A program made the translations under genes and the position numbers. Below, piece after piece: positions 35,101 to 46,013 of a stretch of DNA of 64,000 nt. Each line of letters begins with the position of its first letter. The first letter of the stretch is position 1. The notes below the pieces were generated by a model. The model searched no databases. It was not told where the DNA came from and saw only the letters and a program-made list of their open reading frames with translations. The DNA lies in contig NC_079882.1 in the NCBI RefSeq assembly GCF_029227915.1, forward strand, positions 9,424,001 through 9,488,000, read 5' to 3'. The DNA is from Hydractinia symbiolongicarpus. Taxonomy: Eukaryota > Cnidaria > Hydrozoa > Anthoathecata > Hydractiniidae.

Positions 35101-36491
35101 ATACCTTGACATTGTTTTTAATTTTGACCAGGGAATACTCAAGTCTGCCTTCATTGCTACAAATTCCTCTGGAGTTATACTCTTTGTTGTTATATTGGCT
35201 CTCTTGAGTATTTCTACTCTCTCATTTTCCTTCAGACTCTTGACTAATTTGCCAGTTTGTACGCTGAACCCACTTTCATTTCCACCAGAAGAAAAAAGTA
35301 ATTGGTTTTTTAAAAACTTGTTCCTTTTTTCTATGGTCCGCTTGCAAACTTCATTACTATTTTTAACCGGTTTCGGTGTTGAGGTGAACATGTAGGGCTA
35401 AAATAAATTTGTTTGAAATCATTAGTTTAATTTTATTTAATTTTTAAAATATCAAGGATATATATGTATATATATATAATGTAAAAAAATTTGGATATGT
35501 AAATCAGTTATTTTTGTAAATATATGCATTTTCCATTAACTGAGATACATACCCTAGGTCCTCCACTTTTAAATTCTATGCTGTTATTTATATCAGTTGA
35601 TTGTTTCATTTTATGTTTTAAAACATGCAAGGTGGCATCCTCTATTTCTCTTGGAACAGGAGATGACTCGTCCAATAAAAATACATCTCTTATTGAATAA
35701 TTTGCACTTGTATTTGAACTTGTGGATGTGTTGCACGATATATTGTGTAATTTAAGCTCATGTAATTTATCCAATGTAAATTTCTCTCCACATTTGTTAT
35801 CACAGTCAACTTGTAAACTATTTACCATGTGGTTTCGGTGCAAACTTGGTTTTAAATTTGATTGGTTGACAAGAGTGATGATGTCATCGCGTTTGCACTT
35901 AGGGCATTCACTTTCATCTTGAAAACTTCCTTCAAGATATATAAGGATGCATTCTTTACAAAATGCATGTTCACATGTGATAACCATTAAAGGTTGTCTC
36001 AGAAGATTTCCACAAAGCATGCACAAACAAAACTTGTAATGTGGATTTTTTTCTAAGCCATGGTGACTGACAACGGGTGGAATAATGTCATTTAAATTTT
36101 TGTCACTAATTTCCTCTAAGGCTTTTCTTGACCATATCGGCTTAAAAGTACTTGGTCGTCCTGTTTTCTTCTTTTTTGATGGCCTGCCTCCTTTTTTCAT
36201 ACCTTGAACATTTTCACATACAGAGCAAACTTCTGTATGGGGAGACCAATTTTTAGGTTTCAACTGTGTTGTTGTATTCCTATTTTCAATATTTTTAAGT
36301 GTGTTGTAACACCGAAAGCAAACATATTTGGGATGAATGTTGTCCACATCCTCCTGGATATGAACAAAAAGTAGTTCTAATTCCTTCTCCAATGTCATTT
36401 TCTGTTTTGCAATACCTTTACTTTTAGTTAAAAATTCTCCACAAACTCTACAAAGTTTTGCCAACATGTTTTCATGGTTTGTGGCGGCCAT
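32175..36491 (-). CDS. RAG1-like protein: RAG1-type N-terminal zinc region and RING, divergent RNase H-like core
   Basis: Exons: 35553-36491, 35105-35397, 34520-34732, 34281-34407, 34097-34209, 33947-34023, 33642-33844, 33158-33487, 32921-33079, 32582-32774, 32175-32488; all junctions in phase, 986 aa (vertebrate RAG1 about 1,040). N-terminus: CRVC (14-17), IHPKYVCFRC (52-61), WSPHTEVCSVC (82-92), two GRP basic motifs (102-113), C3HC4 RING (C157, C160, C173, H175, C178, C181, C196, C199), then a C2H2-like finger (C230, C234, H244, H249). This order is that of RAG1. Core: GGDHGGG (D503), SGDYEF (D573), CLYC (592-595), PGLHISLG (659-666), a charged helical insert in exon 8, then HLLEDH (907-912) and GEQGAES (928-934). 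The last two parallel the RAG1 HxxxxH zinc pair and catalytic-glutamate region. Function as a recombinase or E3 ligase is inferred. Start at ATGGCC; an ATG 30 nt upstream (36521) is possible. Confidence 0.8.
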
Positions 36492-36521
36492 ATTTTTTTC
36501 AAAAAGTAGGGTCTGTTTCAA

Positions 36522-38014
36522 GTCTTTAAATTTTTAGGAAAAAAGTGAAATGCATTCCAAACATAGTTTTTTGAAGAGCTTAAGGTCTGAACTAAATGCT
36601 GTAAAAACCTCTTTGGTAAAAAAACTTTGGTTGTCGAGATATTTAATGATGTAGCTAGGTCATTTTTTGTGTTTACTTTCGTTTTGTTTTTTTACCGCGT
36701 AACTTCAAAACAAAAGCAAGTAAGATGTTTTTTTCGCTTAGTTACGTAACCTGGCCTCACTTCCTTCAATTAAAATAGTACATTTCCTTAGTTTGTTGTT
36801 TAAATCGCCGTAAAAAGCATCAATTTTGGGATAGGCAATCTGACCAAGAATCGGGCTTTCGCCTCTGAGGCGCTATATTTAAAAAACAATTTTTCGCGCA
36901 TGCGCATAATTAAATTCGCTATTTGCGTACCGCTAGAACTAGCGTGGCGTTCGAAAGATCCTCCGACCGAGGTGATTATCGTACATTCTCGTAAAAATAT
37001 TTTTTGAGAAAACTGTCGTTTAACAACATCGATCCCAGGGCTCTTTTCTCTCATTTTGATATAAGACTTCAAGCTATAGAAAATTTAATACCGTCATTAG
37101 GAAAATACTGACATCAGTTAACCAAGCTTACAAGAGGCGAGCGAAACAGCGGTAAGGTGTCGTATAAAAACGAGCCTCCACATCTACTCTTTTTTATAGG
37201 CAGGCGCGCATTACGTTTTTAGAAGAAAAACAAAAGTGATGTGTTAAACACATTTTTGCTTGCTATAACAACTCAACATATTTACATTGGTCATATAAAT
37301 TATTTGTTTCATTTTGAAATTCTGGCAGTAAAGCAGTGGACGTGATCCAGATCACATCCACTGAACTGAAACCAGATAAATTTATAAATGTATAAAAATA
37401 TATATAAATATAAGGACATAAATATTTGGAAATAACACGAAGTACAAACCTAGATAGAAAATTGTTCAAGAAAAACCACATGACTGAGAAAAAAAATCTC
37501 CTAAAAAAATTTCGCCATAGATTTTCTTCATAAAATTTAGAAACACCAGTACTATATAAAACGATATAATAATTAAAATTTAAATTAATAACGTATAAAA
37601 ATTCAAAAAACAAAAAATTTAAATAATAATTTAACATTTATACTACAAACAGGATCAAATTGAATTTACGTACTTTCGAAAATCTTTTTCGTCTTTTTTT
37701 TTAGAACTAAAATAAATAAAAATTGCATTTAAAAATAAATAAGAGTCAATATTTTCTATCAGAAAATGTTGTCACAGCAGAGAAATCTACAGCACAAGCG
37801 ATAAAATGGTACTAAATTTCTTCAAATTTAGCAGCTCATTTTCCCTCGCAGCAAGATTTTTAGGCCAATAAAATTGCACATTTATGCTCAAAATGGTTTT
37901 TAAACTGCGGTCATTCTCTTGTTCTTGTTTTTTAGCTTTGCGAAATAAATAAAAATTAGAAAACATAGACGAACAAAAAAGTGCAAGGAATCTTTCGGTA
38001 GGTACCGATGGGTA
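36522..38014. other. Intergenic region between the RAG1-like and boule-like genes
   Basis: No coding evidence. A small hairpin (arms CAGTGGACGTGAT / ATCACATCCACTG) sits at about 37331-37360. The promoter of the RAG1-like gene and the 3' end of the boule-like gene should be here. Confidence 0.5.
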
Positions 38015-39581
38015 CTATTTACATACCTGAAAAACAGGTACGGGATGATGGTGTATAAACTGAGGTAGTGATGGCATGTAAACACACGACGAATAATCCT
38101 GCAAGTAAGCCGTACGTCCTTGGTTTTGTGACGGAACATTGTACGGCAAGAAATTAAACTAAAATAAAAGATATCCACAATTAGCCAGATAGCGTCTAAA
38201 AAAACCCAATACTTTAAAGATTCAGAATACCTCTGGAGGACACATGGATGGTATTACGATCGGAGAGTAGTCTCCAGTAACTGGTAGCATCTCTTGTTCT
38301 TGAGGTGATTTGCTTGAAAAATGATCGGGAGATGCTGGTGGAGTTAATGGCTGATAGCATTGGTATTGCGCCACTTGATAATTCGAAGGAATTGGAATTG
38401 GTGCAGAGTTGGTGGTGTGCTGTCCAACCGGAACCACTATGGTTGCTTGCCCTAAAAACCATAGACTTTTGGTTACAATATCGAATAGGGTGCTTCAAGT
38501 ATGTACAAAAAAAAATAAAACAAACTTTTAGGTTGGCTGGGACTTAGATGTTCAAACTGGGATCCATGTCGTCGTATGGCTTTTCGCACGCGTAATTTTT
38601 TTCCATACATTCGGATGGCTTTCTTCTCGACCAGATGGTCGACATTTTCACTCGCATCAAAAGTGACAAAACCGTATCTACATAAAATAGATATAAATTA
38701 AAAACTTGGACGTATCCCTAAGAACTATATAAACCTGTTTAGCAAGAACAGTCACAAAATCAAGGGTATAATTACAAAAGGTCGAGTTTAGACAGCTTAG
38801 TGGTGTGTAGTCAAAATACCCATAACATCAGGAAAAAAACACATCAAAAGGATTCATTAAGGTTGATCAACGCTAACACGCGCCTAACAAATTGCCTCGA
38901 GCCTGAATATGAAAATAACTGTTAGGGTTATAAAAAGATCATGTATTACCCTTTACTTTCGGCAGTAATTCTGTCTGTAACAATGCGAACGTCTTTTACT
39001 TTACCATATTCAGAAAAAAAATCCTCAAGTTGCTTCTCTGTAGCCTAAAAAACGATGGATAAGAACAAAAGTAACTTGATGCCTACGTCTGAATATAAAT
39101 TCGACCTGTAATAGACGTCCTTCGCAAGTTACCTGAGGTGGTATCCCTCCAAGAAATATCTTATTTGGATTTTCTTGCTCTGCATCCGTAGAAATAATAC
39201 AAACAGGCGAAGGCCTGTTCTGCGTCTAAAAAACAAGTTTTGATTGGATTAGACGTATGGTAATGTTTACTCGTTCATACCATTGCATAGCTTCATACCG
39301 CATTGCAATTATGACGCGTTGGCCAGTATAATGAAGTTGTCACAGTAAAGTTGGATTTTAAATGACGCCATTCAACAAACAACTTATTAGCAACAAGTTT
39401 TCATTGCTTGATATTTTAAGAAATAAAACAACACCTTGGCGTCTTTGCAGTTTTTTTTGTCCTAAAACAAAGCTACTCCTTGTACGATGGTTACCTTACC
39501 GTTAATTGTTTGAAATAAAAAAAATCGAAGAAATGTTGTAGCGCTGTCCATTTTCAAACCTACCTTGCTTGGAGAAATCAT
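38015..39581 (-). CDS. boll: DAZ/Boule-type RNA-binding protein, one RRM
   Basis: Exons: 39564-39581, 39133-39225, 38950-39044, 38526-38677, 38231-38451, 38015-38158; phases agree and give about 240 aa (vertebrate BOLL about 283). RNP2 is KIFLGGI (28-34) and RNP1 is KGYGFVTF (68-75), followed by GKKLRVRKAIRR, the position of the DAZ-family KKL...AIRK block that closes the RRM. The remainder is rich in P, Q, S and Y (CYQPLTPPASP; YMPSLPQFIHHHPVPVFQ). Boule/DAZ proteins bind mRNA 3' UTRs and promote translation in germ cells. The very short first coding exon (6 codons) is like DAZ-family genes. The 3' end is uncertain: the stop TAG follows a strong donor CAG|GTATGT, so another exon may exist. 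Confidence 0.75.
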
Positions 39582-41004
39582 ATCAGCTAAATAAATGCTG
39601 TTGACGGAACGAACTTGTTGTTTTATAGCAAAGAAGTACGGACTCTTCGCATTCGTACTTTTATTTTATTACGTTTATTATACACCTCGTATTTATTATA
39701 AGCGTCTCACATGATTAACAAACCGAAATAAACACAACATTAACGAGGCTTTTAACGAGCACCGGAGTACACGGAGGAGTAGTTAGAACCCAGAATGCGT
39801 TCAAAAGATGAAGCTAGCTATTTCGAATGCAATTAAAAGTAAAAATAGCTTTGAAATCTTATATGCTAACAAAACTACGCGCGAAAAATGGTTATATATT
39901 GTCAAAGAGGAAAAAGAAATTAACTTTTATTTAAATGTTAGGGATGAACCGAACCGAAAAAGAATCTGATAATAAAATATGTCCGTCTGTTTCTATCAAA
40001 AAATAAGAAAAATACTGCATAAAAATAAATAGCTTATCAGCAGTATAAATAAATTTCTAAACAAAAAAATAAATTACAGAAAAGGTCTTTTACACATTGT
40101 GTGAATAATTTATTCGACCCCTGGTACACTGATGGCTCTGGTGGCGATGTTAGACTTCGTTTTCACTAAATGTGTTCGGGAGAGACAGAGAATCACATGA
40201 TAAAACTTAATTTAATGATGATTGTATCGGTAACTTAAATGTGTCCCTACTCTGTCTATTCTCCATAGCTGTGCATGATCTAATCAAACCGGGAAGTTTT
40301 ATTGCACAGTGGGAAGCTCCACAGTTGCAGGGCTTTTTGTTATTATAATTTTTTTTTTTTGACATTTCAAGCGTACACTGGTCGTGTCGTTGTGTAAACA
40401 ATTGATAGTGCAAAATTATTAATTTATCGCGCATTTATCCGCGCAAAAACTTATGTGCGCGAAATATTTCTTTTTCGAAGGTGCGCGAAAATGACATTGC
40501 CCAAACCTAAAGAAACAAGTAATACGATTTCGTTCATTTTTTTCTCCGAAAATATATTGTAAAGTTAAAGATTATCAAAATCACAATGCTTCAGTATTTG
40601 TTGTCATAGATCTACGATTGATAAAACTAATTAGTCATTAGTCATTCCTTAAATGATAGGGTTCAACGCTTTTATAAAATAATTATAAAAAACGTAGTTA
40701 TAGATGTCACTATCAAATTTATTACAACAATTTCCATAAAAAACAAATCGAATTTTTTGGGGATTGTATGACATATAAATGGAACTAACATATTTCTACG
40801 ATTTGATAATAATAATTTGTCGTAGCTGAAAACACGACTTTCTGCAGACAAAGACAGAACGGAAAACACATCGCCTATAAGCGTTTGAAAAATATGCTTA
40901 AAGCGATTTGCATGAAAGTTTCATATTTCAAATAAATACTAACATATGATTTCTGATTCATCCTAAACATAAGTTAGACCCAATCAAAGAGGCTGATTTC
41001 AATG
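39582..41004. other. Non-coding stretch upstream of the boule-like gene
   Basis: Contains the presumed promoter and 5' UTR of the boule-like gene. No other gene or repeat was recognised. Confidence 0.5.
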
Positions 41005-41863
41005 CAAGCAGCATTTTGCGCCCAGTCGTAAAAAGCGCCGCGACTTTTATCGCATATGCCAAAACCATTTCCATTCGGCTATATTTTGCTTACATATATT
41101 GCAAAACATGGCTGATGTAAGCAGAAGATATTCGTTGCTGTATAATTTGAGATTAGTCAATATTAATATGACGCAAATATTAACAACAATGCAAGATACG
41201 TAAAAAAACATTTGACATGGTTGCCATTACGCTCCTAAACTGATTCGTATACATATTGCTTTCATTCGATTTTGGGTAGAATTTCAAAACAAAACGAACA
41301 CGTAGTTGCTAGCTCCTTTGAAATGAAAATCTCAATAAAAATTCTTACGTATACTTTAATTCTTACGTATACTTTAAGTAAAGGTTTTGATTGGGAGTTA
41401 AGTTGAAATGTAGCTAAGTAGAGCCTGTTCAAATATTGAGAGGCTGTTTACATGGAACTTGATATTGGGGGCGAAATAAAACGAAACTCATGCTGGCATA
41501 AAATTACCTACATTTTACATAAGGTTCGTTTCAAGGGGGTCGTCGTTAAACGGTTGGGTGCGAAGAATACGTTTTCCACATGGCGTCAGAGGAGAAACAT
41601 GATTTTCAAATTTTATCAGGTATAGAAGTTTCCTCTCTTCAGTTTCCTCTCTTCAGTTTTATTAAGTTTGCCTGTGATTCAGACATCAATACTTCCCAAC
41701 TTCATTGCTACCCACCAAGGGCAACAACAAGATTTATGCTTGGAATGTAAATCAGTTAAATAAAGGAATCGCATATAAAAACGCGAGGTCAGCGAATTTT
41801 TTCTGATAATGAGCATGCGTAGATCAAATCACTTTTTAAGACTGGTCGCAAAATGCTGCTGTA
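41005..41863. mobile_element. Candidate inverted-repeat element, about 860 bp
   Basis: Arms 41007-41036 and 41831-41861 are inverted copies sharing GCAGCATTTTGCG, CCAGTC and TAAAAAG with few differences. No target duplication or coding content could be defined, so the class is unknown and the ends are approximate. Confidence 0.45.
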
Positions 41864-43386
41864 TAGAAACCGGACTAAAGGCTTGTTTTCATTGAGCCCT
41901 TTTATCGCTAGAGCGCAAAAAGCGCGGATTTATATTGCGCAACGCATGTGCAGTAAAAAGAAATTGCCGCTGACTCGGCGCAAATCAGTGCGATATAGCG
42001 CAAATCAAAAAGTTGGCTAATTCGACTTAATTAATCCAATCAGATTGCCGTCGCTTAAGCTTTTTGACCAATGTTTATCTTCATTCTTAGAAAAACTCAT
42101 TACTGAAAATAATTCAAAATAGCTGCCTTTTTTTAACACCTAAGAGTGCTTACATTCAGTATTCTAAATTTGCAGCATGTTTCTTTGTTTCCGGTAAAAA
42201 CCAAGAAGATATTTCGCAGCTAATGCGTAGCCGAAATCGCTATGCACAATTCGCAAAAAATAAATCAATAAAAACTCAACAACATTGCATTCGGAGTATG
42301 TGGTCTCTGAAGCATTATTCAGTCAAGCGTGACATTGAAAGCTAAAAAATGTCGAAGAAAGCGATAAGATGGAAAATCACCAATTCTGCGAAGAAAAATA
42401 AATTTGAAAAAATGCTTATTTGGTGAAAATTGGGAAAATCAATAAATCACAGAATTTTATTTTATTTATATGGGAGCGACGCGTTTATATGTTTAAAAGG
42501 ACTAGTTACGAGAAAAAAAATGTTGAGTTTTTTTTTATTTATTTACAAAATGGCTTTATTTAACAAAACACAGAAAGTTTTAACAGAATGTCTTCCAACT
42601 TTCATCACCTGCAAGGTTTTCAAGATTTTTTCCTCCAGGTGTTTTACAGTCATATTTGCGATAATCCAAGACTCCCCCGTTGCGAAAGACATAATATATT
42701 TATAAAATTTTTCTAGGAAATGCACCTCCTTACCAGAATGAAAATGTCAGAATATATACATAGCCAATTCCTACTAAAAATAATTAGTGTTAGAGATAAC
42801 ATACCAATAAAAATAAGCTGGTGCCTAGCAACTTTCTTTCGTGTTTATGTAAATAAGTTTTATATTTTGGATTAATGTTTTTACATGCATGTTAAAACGT
42901 GCCCAAACAACATTATGAAATATAAACATAGTATTATCTCCTGTTGGTTCTTGAAAGCTCTAATAATACATTTTAAGCTTTTTTTCCAAACAAATCCAAA
43001 GCTGAAAAAGCTCGGGCGAGAAGGAAGTTAAAAACATTTTTAAAGCCTTGGACATAAAACAAAAGTTATTATTAAAAGACAGAGGAGCAATATAAGATGC
43101 TATATAGCTTTCATTTAATGTTGTAGAATGAACCTTTTGGAGATTTTTTTATATTTACTTGCACTTAATGCTAGAAAATAAATCTTTTGTGGAAATGCAT
43201 TTTGCTTGTCTGTTGGCAATAAAAGTTTAGTAATATTATATAAAGCAACAAGATCTAAAAAATACACAAAAAAGCGTACGCTCATTTTTTCGCATAGTTC
43301 TCAATACAAACTTTATATTCACTTATCTTTTTATTATAAATTATATATATAAAAAAGTTAGAGTTATTTTAAAATTTTTATTAACT
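41864..43386. other. Non-coding stretch, nothing firm
   Basis: CpG- and GCGC-rich for about 120 bp at 41900-42010, otherwise AT-rich. A 60-codon minus-strand frame at 42543-42725 looks protein-like but matches no family I know. Confidence 0.35.
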
Positions 43387-43937
43387 ATGGTTCAGCGGAA
43401 CGAAGAAAGAGGAATAACAACTCGGAAGAGAGGTATAAGTACAAAAGGTAAGATTCTTTATATTATTATTTTTGTTGTTGTTACAACGCCATTATTACCG
43501 AAACGGATTCAGCGCACGCGGAGGTTGCAACGAATAACCTTGATCAAATCTGTGTTGCTTTGCTACAGAAAAGTCGATTAAAATAGAAATGACAGAAGCT
43601 ATACAAGAAACACAAGAGATTAGACCAGTTCCACTGGCAAAACATAATGGACTGAGGTCAAAGTATGCAGTCTGCTGTAACATTCAAGGTTACAAAAACA
43701 TAGCCTATGGTTTGTCCACACAGACCCATTTTATAGATATGCAATATACTTCAAGATTTGCAATGGTAAAAAAATAACATTCAATATCAAACTAATATTT
43801 ATATATATATAGACTTTACTTCATATTCTTTTATGGTATTTTTTGTTACAGAAAGAGAGGAGAGCAAACTAAAGGAAACAGAAAGAGAGGAGAGTAAACT
43901 AAAGGAAACACATAGCAGGAGGATGGAGAAACGATAA
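43387..43937 (+). other. Possible small spliced gene, unidentified
   Basis: Short plus-strand frames at 43387-43581 and 43589-43777 are followed by a good donor (ATG|GTAAAA) and a good acceptor (TTTTTTGTTACAG, ending 43850). An exon-like stretch then encodes two copies of EREESKLKET and stops. I could not join these into one convincing protein, and no family is recognised. Confidence 0.2.
43851..43910. repeat. 30-bp tandem duplication
   Basis: Two copies (43851-43880, 43881-43910) of GAAAGAGAGGAGAGC followed by AAACTAAAGGAAACA, with a single C/T difference. Read in one frame it repeats EREESKLKET. Confidence 0.9.
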
Positions 43938-45749
43938 AGACGCACAAAAGATAAATTTTTTTATTTACGTTAAGTTTAGATTTAGATTTGTGAACAAAGT
44001 ATTAGACAACCTAGGGCAATGCTCATGCACATAAAGTTGTAGTAATGATCGCCAAGACGAAAATAAATAACATTTTTTTTCTAACAGCAGTAACACGAGC
44101 TAAGCTTAACACTTCAACTAATATAGGCCTGATCATTGTAACACCTTATTTCTATCATATACCAAACTAACCCTTGGATTATCTAATACTATAGTTGTTT
44201 TTTATTTTAGTTGTATTTTATTTTTGAAAACATATATGTATATTACTTTCTCTTCTTACTATTTCTTATATTCCCTGCACAAAATTGTTTACCTGAGTAG
44301 CTGAATAACAAGATAATTCTAAATACAAAAGGTTTGTTGAAAAGCATTAAATCTTCTGTAACATCTTTAAAGAACTAAGGTTGTATAAAGTTTTTTTTTT
44401 TTAAATGACCAAACAAAAAGTCACCTTTCAACTTAGTATCTACATATGGAAATTTTGATGAAAATCTCTGAAGATTCCTTCATAACAAAATACGTATGTT
44501 TTCTTTGCTTTACGAGTACAGGGTGTTCACTCTTTATTTTCCAGAGATTTCTCTGACATTTTTTGACTAAAATTTCTGACATTTTCCTCATTTTTTAGCT
44601 ATAATGGAGCAGAACTACTCTATTTGAATCTTGGATCATTCTAAAATTTGATAAAATTATAATGAAAAACATACTGTAAAAAATGAATTTTAATTCTTTA
44701 AGAATAGACCAAAGATTCAATCCTTGCCAAAACTTTGAAAAAAAGAAAAAAGTTTTGTTTGGCTATTTAAACCTAAAATTCATCACATTTTCCTGCCATA
44801 TAAAAATTCTCATATATTCTTGACTTTTGCCTGGCATTTTAAAATACATTAGAAAATTCCTGACAATTTTTGACATTACTGACAGACCCTATTAAAATAG
44901 CAAAGTATATGCATTCTATAGTTTTTAAAAATGAAGGGTTTGGAGTAGATAGTTAACCTGATAGATCATTGGCATGTTTACTAAAATATTTTTGAGAAGA
45001 AGTAGGAAAAGCTAAATATACAAATAATTTCTGGATTTAACGCAATAATAAAAATGTAAGGATAATTTTGATTTTTCAGTTTTTATAAACTACAACCCGG
45101 GATATAATATTTGTGAAAATGGCTGTTTTTTTGCTATTTCTCAAAATGGTCAAATAACATCCCTTGGCCAGTACTTTGCAGCAGGTGGGCCAAAGAAGTT
45201 TTAGGGTGTAGACCAAGTAAACAACATTAAAATGAACTGGCTTCACTTTTCAAAATGTCTGCATTAGGGAACAATCTGCTCCTGGTAAGAAATTGGGGCA
45301 TGCTCACGATTTAGTATTGGACTTAGCTAAGTAACCTAAGATCCCAAGTCCAAGTCCTAAGTCAGCTTTGAACATTGACAAGTTGGAAATGTCTGTTATT
45401 TAAAATAGAAACAGCATTCTCAACTGGTGGTGGTCCTTTCCACTAAACTATGTCCAGGTTTGTAGCTATACTTTCAATCTATGTGTTGTTTATAAAAGTA
45501 ATTTGAAATAACTTTTTTAGGACTTATTTCTAAGTAAACTACCAAATAATTTGTACTTACTCAACAAATTGTCTTCCTCCAATCTTTTTCACCAAACTAG
45601 CTTGATTTGATAAATAACATTGAATTGTACCTCAAGAATTTGGATGTATTAACATGCATCCTAAAGTTGTAAACAACATAAACAGTAAAAACAAGGTATT
45701 CTGAACATTTTATTATTACTATTGTTATTATCATTGAAAATATTCACCC
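43938..45749. other. Non-coding stretch, nothing recognised
   Basis: AT-rich, no protein-like frame, RNA gene or structured repeat found. Confidence 0.5.
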
Positions 45750-46013
45750 AGGGTAGCCTCTTCAGTTCCTATTGGCACTGCTATCAACAAGGGTCCTGTG
45801 AAGAGGGTCCTAGTGCATTTAAAGCTTCCATTCGCGCTATGAAAGTCATGCAAGCACAGCAATCGCTTAACTAGGCAACCACCTAAGATATCAATCCTAT
45901 TCTTATGCTGAGCACTAAGCAGGACGGATAGATTCCCCCCTTCCACCAGGGTTTGAACCCAAGACCTCCCGCACTGGAATCGAACACTCTACCACGAGGC
46001 TACCAGTCATTAA
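45750..46013 (-). mobile_element. tRNA-derived SINE, better-preserved copy
   Basis: The minus strand begins ACTGGTAGCCTCGTGGTAGA, an A-box-like tRNA head. A clear B box GGGTTCAAACCC follows (complement of 45949-45960), then a roughly 170-bp body shared with 3790-4085 and a TAA/AAT-rich tail. The internal RNA polymerase III promoter is inferred from the A/B boxes. It lacks a functional tRNA fold. Confidence 0.7.

Noticed and set aside
32175-39581. Search for a RAG2-like (kelch/PHD) gene next to the RAG1-like gene
   Set aside because: No kelch repeat or PHD motif was seen on either strand; the only neighbour is the boule-like gene.
42430-42725. Opposed short frames on both strands
   Set aside because: They overlap on opposite strands, so at most one is real; neither has a known motif.
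45946-46013. Possible tRNA gene (A and B boxes)
   Set aside because: The region does not form a cloverleaf and continues into a SINE body with a TAA tail.
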